Shown here piece by piece: positions 1 to 5,275 of a DNA stretch of 5,368 nt. Where the stretch lies: positions 1 to 5,368 of the forward strand of contig NIVA01000153.1 of NCBI GenBank assembly GCA_002254335.1, read 5' to 3'. Made by a program: the position numbers and the translations under genes. The first letter of the stretch is position 1. Each line of letters begins with the position of its first letter. Origin of the DNA: Bacteroidetes bacterium 4572_114. GTDB lineage: Bacteria; Bacteroidota; Bacteroidia; Bacteroidales; 4484-276. The notes beneath the pieces were generated by a model. It worked only from the letters and a program-made list of their open reading frames with translations. It ran no database searches and was not told where the DNA came from.

Positions 1-998
1 GCCGGTGCCGACCAGGGATCAAATTCACCATAAATGTAAATCATGTTGTCCCCATTCTTTTTCAGGAATTTGTCCACCCGTTTCATGTATTTCTTTTTGA
101 ACTTTAGTTTCTTATCAGTAATATTAAAAAATGAAAATGTCAAATCGTGCACATCATCAAAATATTGGCCCATTCCTGTAGTGTCGTAGCCGTAATAACC
201 AATTTGGGTGAGTGCCTGGTAGAAGAATGGCCACATTTGTCCCATACTTTCGTAGTGGTAGCCCTCTGCTTCAGTCAGTGCGTTAAAAGCTGGCATCAGT
301 TTGTCCTGTCGCTCAAGGCAGAGGATTTGAAAGTTTCGGATTTTTTCCCTGCACACCTCGCCGTTAATGTTGTTGATAAATGGGTTTATCCTCTTATCGG
401 CAATCGAAAAGTTCAGGGGGCCTACATATGGCACCGAAACGTCCACATCGTCAGGGAAATAGTATTTGTAATACATGGTGGCCTGTCCGCCCTTGCTTAT
501 TCCTGTGCTGATGTATTTGCCCGTCAAAACCTGTTTCATCAGTTGGTTAACGTGGTGGTGGTCGTTGGCAGATTGCTCAATTGTGTGGTATTTCCAATCT
601 AACGGTCCGGGGGTTGATCCGGCAAAAAAACGATGCTCTACCAAAACCATATTCGCATCCAGATAGGTGCATAATTCATTCACATATCTGGGGTTTCCGG
701 CATAAGCACCAATATATCCTTCAGTTATGAAAACAGTTGGTTTTGTCTTTCCTTTAAAACCAACCCATACCCGTTGTGTAAATGTCGGGCTGTTTTTATT
801 TTTGTGATTAATGGGTTGTTCAACCTGCACCAGATATTTTTCCGGGAAAAAGGTGTCACAGTTCAGGATTTCTACACTTTTAACCCCTTTCAGGTTTTCA
901 AGTTCGCCTTTTATTGAGATGATGGGCTGGGGATATACTTTTCCGGAAATAAAAATCAACATCCATAAAATGAGCAGAAAGTTAGGGTATATTTTCAT
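1..998 (-). CDS. Secreted S37-family (PS-10 / tripeptidyl aminopeptidase type) serine peptidase, 3' end cut by window edge
   Basis: The minus strand is open from an ATG at 998 to the left edge: 332 complete codons, no stop. Residues 1-25 look like a signal peptide (MKIYPN, a hydrophobic stretch LLILWMLIFI, then small/polar residues) without a lipobox Cys, so the product is probably exported. The family call rests on motifs recalled for S37 peptidases: EHRFF (121-125), a DW and TIEQ stretch (about 134-142), the nucleophile motif GISKGGQ with Ser168, a VPYVGPLN segment (188-195), and YGEFDPWS near the window edge with Asp327 as the likely catalytic Asp. The catalytic His, expected further downstream, lies outside the window, so the missing part is probably 80-130 residues. 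Known members remove short N-terminal peptides from extracellular or periplasmic substrates; the substrate here is unknown. It starts 27 bp after the DUF433 stop, with no TAnnTTTG box between, so read-through from upstream is likely. In Bacteroidota such genes are sometimes labelled S28 peptidases. Confidence 0.85.
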   Translation of the reverse strand, partial: MKIYPNFLLILWMLIFISGKVYPQPIISIKGELENLKGVKSVEILNCDTFFPEKYLVQVEQPINHKNKNSPTFTQRVWVGFKGKTKPTVFITEGYIGAYAGNPRYVNELCTYLDANMVLVEHRFFAGSTPGPLDWKYHTIEQSANDHHHVNQLMKQVLTGKYISTGISKGGQATMYYKYYFPDDVDVSVPYVGPLNFSIADKRINPFINNINGEVCREKIRNFQILCLERQDKLMPAFNALTEAEGYHYESMGQMWPFFYQALTQIGYYGYDTTGMGQYFDDVHDLTFSFFNITDKKLKFKKKYMKRVDKFLKKNGDNMIYIYGEFDPWSAP

Positions 999-1025
999 TG
1001 GGAATGGTTTTGATCCTAAGAATCT

Positions 1026-1250
1026 TTAGTAAGAAAAAACTTCATTTTTAACAGATTCTGCTGCAAATAATAAACATGCAGCTAAATTTTCTTTGGTAAT
1101 TTTTGGATATGCATCGAGTAGATCTTCAATAGTATCGCCGGCTGCAAATTTTTCAAGTATCAAATCTACAGGGATCCTTGAACCAACTATTACAGGTTTA
1201 CCAAAAAGTCTGTTCGGGTTCGATTCGATATGTAATGTCCAGTCAACCAT
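1026..1250 (-). CDS. DUF433 family small protein (antitoxin-like, orphan here)
   Basis: A 74-residue protein that fits the DUF433 (PF04255) pattern almost end to end: an N-terminal strand with HIESNPNRLFGKPVI, the hallmark GSRIPVDLILEKFAAGDT (residues 23-40), a DLLDAYP-ITKEN segment typical of the family (44-55) and a C-terminal helix AACLLFAAE. Family members are small winged-helix/HTH-like proteins. Many sit just upstream of a DUF5615 PIN-like gene and are therefore suspected antitoxins. Here the next gene is a secreted peptidase, and no PIN-like ORF is visible, so the partner is absent or elsewhere. The gene begins 39 bp after the kinase stop, and a TACTTTTG box lies 18 nt before the ATG, so it may have its own promoter. 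The family assignment is firm; antitoxin function is inference. Confidence 0.88.
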   Translation of the reverse strand: MVDWTLHIESNPNRLFGKPVIVGSRIPVDLILEKFAAGDTIEDLLDAYPKITKENLAACLLFAAESVKNEVFSY

Positions 1251-1268
1251 TTCTTTGAATTGTAGTTA

Positions 1269-1276
1269 CAAAAGTA
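1269..1276 (-). promoter_or_regulatory. Candidate Bacteroidota -7 box for the DUF433 gene
   Basis: Read on the minus strand this is TACTTTTG, matching the Bacteroidota -7 consensus TAnnTTTG. It ends 18 nt before the DUF433 ATG. No clear -33 TTTG is seen 19-21 nt upstream, where the sequence is the end of the kinase gene and its flank. The same 8-mer at nearly the same distance precedes the partial gene at 5276. Confidence 0.4.
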
Positions 1277-1289
1277 TTGATATTATTTC

Positions 1290-1931
1290 TCATGGCATTA
1301 TTGTATGCACCCCCAACGGATAATCCTGTGATATAATATCGACAATAGTCCGGTAATCTTCTTCACTCTTAACAAAATCCATCTGATTGGTATCGATGAT
1401 CAGTACCCGTAAATTCGATTGCTTTCGGATGTAATCCAGGTAGCTGTCCTGGATCTTCGAGAGATATTCTGACTTGATGTTTAACTCATACTCCCTGCCC
1501 CGGTTGTGGATATTCCGCAAAAGATTATCAACGTTTAAGTAAAGATAGGCCAACAAATCTGGTTTTGGCAGGGAATCGCTGATGATATCAAACAGTTTTT
1601 TATAAAGCCCGAAAGTGTCGTCAGGAAGGTTTTTCCGGGCAAAAATGAAGGATTTGATAATGAAATAATCCGAAACCGTAAAAGCCTTGAAAAGGTCGTG
1701 GGCAGAAAGTTGTTTTTTAAGTTGCTCGAAGCGTTCGGCCAAAAATGACAATTCGAGGGGGAATGCATATTTATCCGGGTCTTTGTAAAACTTCGGCAAA
1801 AAAGAGTTGTCTTCAAATTGTTCGAGGATAAGTTTGGCGTTGTAATCTTCTGCAATCCTTGTGGCCAGGGATGTTTTGCCTGCCCCGATGTTCCCTTCTA
1901 TTGAGATGTAATTGTAATTTGTGAAGCTCAT
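1290..1931 (-). CDS. Deoxynucleoside kinase (dNK/dGK-dAK family)
   Basis: A 213-residue cytoplasmic kinase of the PF01712 family, close to the usual 200-220 residues. It should phosphorylate deoxynucleosides to 5'-monophosphates using ATP, for dNTP salvage. Visible motifs: P-loop GNIGAGKTS (13-21); LEQFEDNSFL (36-45) with Glu37 in the position of the catalytic/base-side Glu; FTVSDYF (84-90) at the place of the DRS/ERS motif; and the LID segment NRGREYE (143-149) with Arg144 and Arg146. The substitution of SDY for DRS/ERS matches my recollection of Bacteroidota members and does not suggest inactivity. Substrate (dA, dG or other) cannot be decided from sequence. It is downstream of folK on the same strand with a 183-bp gap that contains no obvious promoter or terminator. 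Its ATG overlaps the stop of a possible small ORF by ATGA. Confidence 0.92.
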   Translation of the reverse strand: MSFTNYNYISIEGNIGAGKTSLATRIAEDYNAKLILEQFEDNSFLPKFYKDPDKYAFPLELSFLAERFEQLKKQLSAHDLFKAFTVSDYFIIKSFIFARKNLPDDTFGLYKKLFDIISDSLPKPDLLAYLYLNVDNLLRNIHNRGREYELNIKSEYLSKIQDSYLDYIRKQSNLRVLIIDTNQMDFVKSEEDYRTIVDIISQDYPLGVHTIMP

Positions 1932-2062
1932 TTTATTTGTTCCGGGGTAATGTGGTTTCTGTTTAATTCTTTGGTCTGGTATAAAAAGGTACGAAGTACT
2001 TCATTTGTGAAATTATTATTATTGAATATCAGAGCATTGTATTTAATTATTCGTGCATCCAT
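1928..2062 (-). CDS. Possible 44-codon small ORF overlapping the kinase start
   Basis: Between folK and the kinase the minus strand holds an ORF starting MDARIIKYNALIF and ending ITPEQIK. Its TGA overlaps the kinase ATG as ATGA, a layout typical of translational coupling. The peptide has no recognised domain or membrane segment; it is rich in Asn (five in FNNNNFTN) and has a plausible amphipathic stretch EVLRTFLYQTKEL. An in-frame TAG lies 15 bases upstream of its ATG, so it is not an extension of folK. Against it: short length, AT-rich DNA in which 45 open codons can arise by chance, a low-complexity AAT run, and an upstream half that resembles intergenic repeat debris. It could be a coupling leader, a real microprotein, or nothing. 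Confidence 0.3.
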   Translation of the reverse strand: MDARIIKYNALIFNNNNFTNEVLRTFLYQTKELNRNHITPEQIK

Positions 2063-2111
2063 ACGGGCCCAGGCGGACTAATTACGTGTTGCAGGTTTCG
2101 TGGCTTTTTAG
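2046..2111. repeat. Possible degenerate intergenic repeat with TCGTG motifs
   Basis: On the plus strand this stretch carries ATTCGTGCAT (2049-2058), ATTACGTGTTGCA (2081-2093) and TTTCGTGGCTTTTTAG (2096-2111), with a GC-rich GGGCCCAGGCGGA between the first two. Motifs of the form attcgtg/ttcgtggc followed by a T run are familiar from Bacteroidota intergenic regions, so this may be a decayed copy. The resemblance is recalled, not computed. Confidence 0.25.
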
Positions 2112-2114
2112 ATA

Positions 2115-2618
2115 TCACTCTTTCGTAATGTCGCCAATTTTCTTCACCATTAGTTTATCTGTGCATTGATTGATCAGTTCCGAAATGGGCTTTCCGAAAA
2201 CCGGATGTATTTTTTTAGGGCTGACCTCCATCAGCGGCATAAGCGTAAACATCCTTTGGTGTAGCCGTGGGTGGGGGATTTGAAGCTGCGGATCGTCAAT
2301 TATTTCATCGTTAAAAAACAGGATGTCAATATCAATCAATCTCGATGTGTAGCCCCCGTTGTTTTTTCTTTGGCGGCCCAATGCAGTTTCAATTTCCAGG
2401 ATTTTCCGCAATGCCTCCGTTGCCCCCAATTCGGTTTCTGTGGAAATCACCATATTATAAAAATGCTGTTTCGATTCAAACCCCCAGGCTTCGGTCTCAT
2501 AGATGGCTGAAACCCTATGGATTTTGCCAATTTTATTGCGGATAACATGCATGGCCCTACTCAAATTTTCAACCCTGTTGCCCTGGTTGCTGCCCAAAAG
2601 CAGAAAACAATTATGCAT
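2115..2618 (-). CDS. folK: 2-amino-4-hydroxy-6-hydroxymethyldihydropteridine diphosphokinase (HPPK)
   Basis: A 167-residue cytoplasmic enzyme that transfers pyrophosphate from ATP to 6-hydroxymethyl-7,8-dihydropterin, the step before dihydropteroate synthase in folate synthesis. Length is normal for the family. Motifs: LLLGSNQGNR (6-15) at the N-terminus; SAIYETEAWG (37-46); FYNMVI (53-58) in the pterin pocket; LEIETALGRQR (74-84); the family signature SRLIDIDILFFN (92-103), where Asp96 and Asp98 are the Mg-binding pair; and IPHPRLHQR (114-122). All key residues are present. The start at 2618 puts LGSN at the standard place. It is divergent from sppA across a 240-bp region, and is the first gene of the minus-strand group with the kinase; HPPK and deoxynucleoside kinase are adjacent, and I believe sometimes fused, in other Bacteroidota. 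Confidence 0.96.
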   Translation of the reverse strand: MHNCFLLLGSNQGNRVENLSRAMHVIRNKIGKIHRVSAIYETEAWGFESKQHFYNMVISTETELGATEALRKILEIETALGRQRKNNGGYTSRLIDIDILFFNDEIIDDPQLQIPHPRLHQRMFTLMPLMEVSPKKIHPVFGKPISELINQCTDKLMVKKIGDITKE

Positions 2619-2644
2619 GGTTTTGATTTATTTTAAAAAGCCGC

Positions 2645-2652
2645 CAAATTTA
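2645..2652 (-). promoter_or_regulatory. Candidate -7 box for folK
   Basis: Read on the minus strand this is TAAATTTG, an exact TAnnTTTG match, ending 26 nt before the folK ATG. The expected -33 TTTG is only weakly represented (a TTTTC lies about 18 nt upstream). Position relative to the start codon is reasonable for a short leader. Confidence 0.45.
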
Positions 2653-2790
2653 CAATAAGTTTTTTGAAAATATTTATGTATCATTGCAAGTCATCTGAGG
2701 GTTAATTGCCAAAATGATGGAATGATAGGGCATTTACAAAATCTAACAATTTATTTTACAAACAATAATAATTAACATTATTCATTTAAT

Positions 2791-2839
2791 CACTCACACA
2801 TTTAACCACTTACACATCTAAATCATTTACACATTAACA
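2791..2839. repeat. Degenerate three-copy tandem repeat upstream of sppA
   Basis: Three units of 16-17 bp follow each other: CACTCACACATTTAAC (2791-2806), CACTTACACATCTAAAT (2807-2823) and CATTTACACATTAACA (2824-2839), sharing CAYTYACACAT followed by an A/T-rich end. The array ends 19 bp before the sppA ATG, so it lies in the leader or core promoter. The rest of the 240-bp folK-sppA spacer (2619-2858) is AT-rich; apart from the folK box I see no clear TAnnTTTG for sppA. Confidence 0.6.
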
Positions 2840-2858
2840 CTTTTAATAATTAAAAACT

Positions 2859-4634
2859 ATGAAAGACTTCTTTAAATTTATGTTTGCCTCAATGTTGGGC
2901 CTTTTTATCATGTCGGTAATTGTCATTTTTGTTTTCATGGGCATCGTGATTTCTTTTGCATCTTCGATGGAAAAAGACAAAATTGAAGTTGCAGAAAACA
3001 CTTTGCTGCACATTAAACTAAATACTGAAATTGTTGACCGCACCCCTGCCGATCCTTTTTCGGGGTTTGATTTTGCAACCATGGAACCCAATAAATCGAT
3101 GGGGTTAAATGATATCCTGAAAAATCTTGACAAAGCAGCAAGGGACGAAAACATTATGGGCATTTACCTTGATCTCTCGGGCGTTTATGCCGGCCCGGCC
3201 ACAATCCTGGAAATAAGGGATGCTTTGGTGAAATTCAAAGAATCGGGCAAATTTATGATAGCCTACAGCGAAGTTTACACCCAGGGGTCATATTACCTGG
3301 CCTCCACTGCCGACAAGATTTACATGAACCCTGAAGGGATGATGGATTTTCATGGCCTTTCTGCCGAGTTGATGTTTTTTAAAGGGACCCTCGAAAAACT
3401 GGATATGGACATGCAAATCATCCGTCATGGAAAATATAAAAGTGCCGTTGAGCCGTTTATGTTAGATAAAATGAGCCCCGAAAACCGCGAACAGATCATG
3501 GCCCTTGTTGATGGCATTTGGGGCAGCATCATTCAATCAATTTCAGGTTCAAGAAATGTATCCATCGAAGAGTTGAACCGTGTAGCTGACGGGTTACTGA
3601 TACAAAACCCGGAAGATGCCGTGGAGCTTGGGTTTGTTGATGAACTGAAGTACAAGGATCAAATCCTGGCCGAACTTAAAACTTTGCTCAACATTGAAGA
3701 GGATGACAAAATTAAATCGGTAACGCTTGCAAAGTATTCGCAGGCCCCCGATCCTATAAAGAAGAGGCCCAACCGTAAAAATAAAATTGCTGTTGTTTAT
3801 GCCCTGGGCGAGATTGTTTCGGGCAAAGGCAGCGATGAAATCATTGGCTCCGAAAGAATATCAAAGGCAATCCGCAAGGCCAGAAATGACGATAAAGTAA
3901 AAGCTATCGTAATGAGGGTAAATTCACCTGGTGGCAGTGCGCTGGCTTCTGATGTAATTTTGCGCGAAGTGAAGTTGGCATCCCAGGAAAAACCGTTTAT
4001 TATTTCGATGGGCGATGTGGCCGCTTCGGGGGGATATTACATTGCCTGTGCGGCCGACAGGATTTTTGCCAGCCCAACCACAATTACCGGCTCCATAGGG
4101 GTTTTGGGCATGATCCCCAACCTCGAAGAAACCATGAAAGATAAGCTGGGCATCACTTTCGACTACGCCATGACCAATAAAAATTCAAATTTCATGTCAA
4201 CATTCCGCCCGTTGACAGGTTATCAAAAAAAGGTAATCACAGGATATATCGAAGATGTTTATGATACATTTGTTGACCACGTTTCTGATGGCCGCGATAT
4301 GACATGGGCCCAGGTGGATGAAATTGGCCAGGGCCGTGTTTGGGTTGGCAGCGATGCCTACGATGTTGGCTTGATTGATGAATTTGGCGGATTGACTGCT
4401 TCTATTGATTATGCTGCCGAAGTGGCCGGGATTGACTCGTATGTTCTAAAGGAACTGCCGGAACAAGAAGACCCCTTTGAAGAATTATTTAAAGAGATCA
4501 TGGGCCAGGCCAGTGTCGAAAGTTACCTGAAAGGCGAACTGGGCGAAAACTACAGGATGTACCAATACCTCAAATATTGGCAAAATGCAAAAGGGGTGCA
4601 GGCACGGTTGCCCTATGATATTTATATAAATTAA
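2859..4634 (+). CDS. sppA: Signal peptide peptidase SppA, two-domain (67K) type
   Basis: A 591-residue membrane-anchored serine protease of family S49 that degrades signal peptides left in the inner membrane after secretion; the catalytic part is expected to face the periplasm. Residues about 11-35 form one hydrophobic anchor after the short basic start MKDFFKF. The length fits the tandem-domain form rather than the half-size archaeal/Bacillus form. N-terminal S49 domain, about 95-270: YLDLSG (103-108) and HGKYKSAVEPF (190-200), where Lys194 corresponds to the E. coli general base Lys209. C-terminal S49 domain, about 308-525: VNSPGGSA (354-361) and MGDVAASGGYY (384-394), where Ser390 corresponds to the nucleophile Ser409; TGSIGVLG (410-417) follows. 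The Lys/Ser dyad shared across domains is thus intact. The ATG at 2859 follows an A-rich leader and places the anchor at the N-terminus. A terminator follows 25 bp after the stop, so it is probably monocistronic. Confidence 0.97.
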   Translation: MKDFFKFMFASMLGLFIMSVIVIFVFMGIVISFASSMEKDKIEVAENTLLHIKLNTEIVDRTPADPFSGFDFATMEPNKSMGLNDILKNLDKAARDENIMGIYLDLSGVYAGPATILEIRDALVKFKESGKFMIAYSEVYTQGSYYLASTADKIYMNPEGMMDFHGLSAELMFFKGTLEKLDMDMQIIRHGKYKSAVEPFMLDKMSPENREQIMALVDGIWGSIIQSISGSRNVSIEELNRVADGLLIQNPEDAVELGFVDELKYKDQILAELKTLLNIEEDDKIKSVTLAKYSQAPDPIKKRPNRKNKIAVVYALGEIVSGKGSDEIIGSERISKAIRKARNDDKVKAIVMRVNSPGGSALASDVILREVKLASQEKPFIISMGDVAASGGYYIACAADRIFASPTTITGSIGVLGMIPNLEETMKDKLGITFDYAMTNKNSNFMSTFRPLTGYQKKVITGYIEDVYDTFVDHVSDGRDMTWAQVDEIGQGRVWVGSDAYDVGLIDEFGGLTASIDYAAEVAGIDSYVLKELPEQEDPFEELFKEIMGQASVESYLKGELGENYRMYQYLKYWQNAKGVQARLPYDIYIN

Positions 4635-4659
4635 ATAACCTTTGCACAAAAGTATAAGG

Positions 4660-4697
4660 CCTCTGTTTCGGATTACCCTGGATCAGAGGTTTTTTTT
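4660..4697 (+). terminator. Intrinsic terminator of sppA
   Basis: CCTCTG (4660-4665) pairs with CAGAGG (4684-4689), directly followed by eight T (4690-4697). The 18-nt loop can add a GAT/ATC pairing. It begins 25 bp after the sppA TAA. Confidence 0.8.
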
Positions 4698-4860
4698 GGG
4701 CGGCTGAACCAGGCTTTCCGTTCTACCCGCCTTGCACCGGCTGTATTTTTGTAGGTGGTGCGGGGTCTTCCTTCGTCAGCCTCCGCTCACCAACAAAAAT
4801 ATCAGCCGCTGCTTCGCCGGGGTGCCACTCCAATCCTTGCCGCTTTGTCCCCGGCTAAAA
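4698..4860. repeat. GC-rich composite inverted-repeat element (candidate dispersed repeat or structured RNA)
   Basis: The main hairpin has arms 4738-4757 and 4788-4808: CGGCTG pairs with CAGCCG, one bulged T (4802), TATTTTTGT pairs with ACAAAAATA, one A-A mismatch, then GGTG pairs with CACC; GCGG (4760-4763) and CCGC (4783-4786) can extend it inward. That gives 19 base pairs before the inner stem. A second stem follows, GCCGGGG (4816-4822) with CCCCGGC (4849-4855). CGGCTG also occurs at 4701-4706. The block is much richer in GC than its flanks. The text of this element resembles intergenic repeats I recall from Bacteroidota genomes, but copy number cannot be seen in one window. Strand of function, if any, is unknown. 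Confidence 0.55.
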
Positions 4861-4935
4861 CTATTCCCTGCAGTTAGCAGCATCGGCCGTCAGAATTAAA
4901 AAGGGATTACACTTCAGTTGAATTCTAATATCAAA

Positions 4936-4952
4936 AAACTGTCAGACAGTTT
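4936..4952. promoter_or_regulatory. Perfect 17-bp palindrome, operator-like
   Basis: AAACTGTC (4936-4943), one central A, and GACAGTTT (4945-4952) are perfect inverted arms. The size and symmetry are those of a dimeric repressor site, but no regulator or clear promoter lies beside it; the nearest downstream start is more than 320 bp away. TCAGAC (4942-4947) is also complementary to GTCTGA (4968-4973). Confidence 0.35.
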
Positions 4953-4970
4953 AGCGATATATAAATAGTC

Positions 4971-5004
4971 TGAAAGGATTATTTTGAGCCAAAGTCTCCT
5001 TTCA
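4971..5004. other. Stem-loop with perfect 8-bp arms
   Basis: TGAAAGGA (4971-4978) and TCCTTTCA (4997-5004) are perfect inverted repeats around an 18-nt spacer. There is no T run after the second arm, so it is not a typical plus-strand terminator. Function is unknown. Confidence 0.4.
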
Positions 5005-5071
5005 AAGTAGCTGTTATCATTGCTAACTTTTGCCCGGGCGAACGGTGGCAGTAGCGGTGGCGGTTTCTCCC

Positions 5072-5112
5072 CTTCTCATACAGGAGAAGCCCCGAAAGAT
5101 TTCGGGGGGGGG
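5072..5112. repeat. Adjacent hairpins with a nine-G run
   Basis: CTTCTC (5072-5077) pairs with GAGAAG (5084-5089) around ATACAG. Immediately after, CCCCGAAA (5090-5097) pairs perfectly with TTTCGGGG (5100-5107) around GA. The G run spans 5104-5112. A direct repeat CGGTGGC (twice between 5043 and 5062) lies just upstream. Short paired hairpins of this wording are common intergenic repeats in Bacteroidota, in my recollection. Confidence 0.5.
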
Positions 5113-5175
5113 ATGAGGTCATTGTAAAACTTTGTCCCAAAAAAAGCAAACAAAAAAAATAGAATTGTGATGTTC

Positions 5176-5200
5176 CAGACGGACGGACGATGTCCGTTTG
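5176..5200. promoter_or_regulatory. 9-bp hairpin or operator-like inverted repeat upstream of the partial gene
   Basis: CAGACGGAC (5176-5184) pairs along its whole length with GTCCGTTTG (5192-5200), with one G-U pair and a 7-nt loop. An alternative register gives perfect DNA arms ACGGAC (5183-5188) and GTCCGT (5192-5197) around GAT, because GGAC is tandemly repeated. It lies 75 bp before the ATG at 5276 and upstream of both TACTTTTGA boxes. Confidence 0.35.
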
Positions 5201-5248
5201 AAAATTTGACTACTTTTGAACCAATGAATTAATTTCAATTAAGAATTG

Positions 5249-5256
5249 TACTTTTG
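5249..5256 (+). promoter_or_regulatory. Candidate -7 box for the partial gene at 5276
   Basis: TACTTTTG matches TAnnTTTG and ends 19 nt before the ATG. No clear TTTG is present 19-21 nt upstream. An identical TACTTTTGA occurs at 5211-5219, 38 bp upstream, as a possible second -7 box or a binding-site repeat. Confidence 0.45.
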
Positions 5257-5275
5257 AGCTAAAATCATAAAAGCT

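Larger units (their letters stand above)
4635..5275. other. 641-bp intergenic region without a convincing gene
   Basis: No ORF with protein-like content is seen on either strand between sppA and the partial gene at 5276. The region holds the sppA terminator, a GC-rich inverted-repeat block, a 17-bp palindrome, several stem-loops and a candidate promoter, each listed separately. Composition shifts sharply: 4698-4860 is GC-rich, 4890-4990 is AT-rich, 5030-5112 is GC-rich and 5130-5165 is A-rich. Such patchwork suggests accumulated repeats rather than one decayed gene. Confidence 0.7.

Noticed and set aside
147..602. Plus-strand open frame of 151 codons (and smaller ones at 475-666 and 811-1029)
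   Set aside because: They lie antisense to the S37 peptidase, whose frame carries recognisable catalytic motifs; the plus-strand translations have no family resemblance and odd composition.
1535..1855. Second minus-strand frame of 106 codons within the kinase gene
   Set aside because: It is a shifted frame of the kinase, which has the P-loop and LID motifs in the other frame.
2271..2545. Plus-strand frames of 79 and 66 codons
   Set aside because: Antisense shadows of folK, with no protein-like pattern.
2843..3163. Minus-strand frame of 106 codons at the sppA start
   Set aside because: Antisense to the N-terminal part of sppA; its hydrophobic pattern mirrors the sppA membrane anchor.
4698..4720. 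tRNA-like text (GGTTCAGCC on the minus strand)
   Set aside because: No cloverleaf with acceptor and anticodon stems can be built around it.
4738..4857. CRISPR array or integron attC site
   Set aside because: There are no regularly spaced direct repeats with unique spacers, no cas or integrase gene, and the expected attC core sites are not seen.
4698..4880. A decayed coding gene in the GC-rich block
   Set aside because: All frames are broken by stops or give low-complexity text, while inverted repeats explain the composition better.
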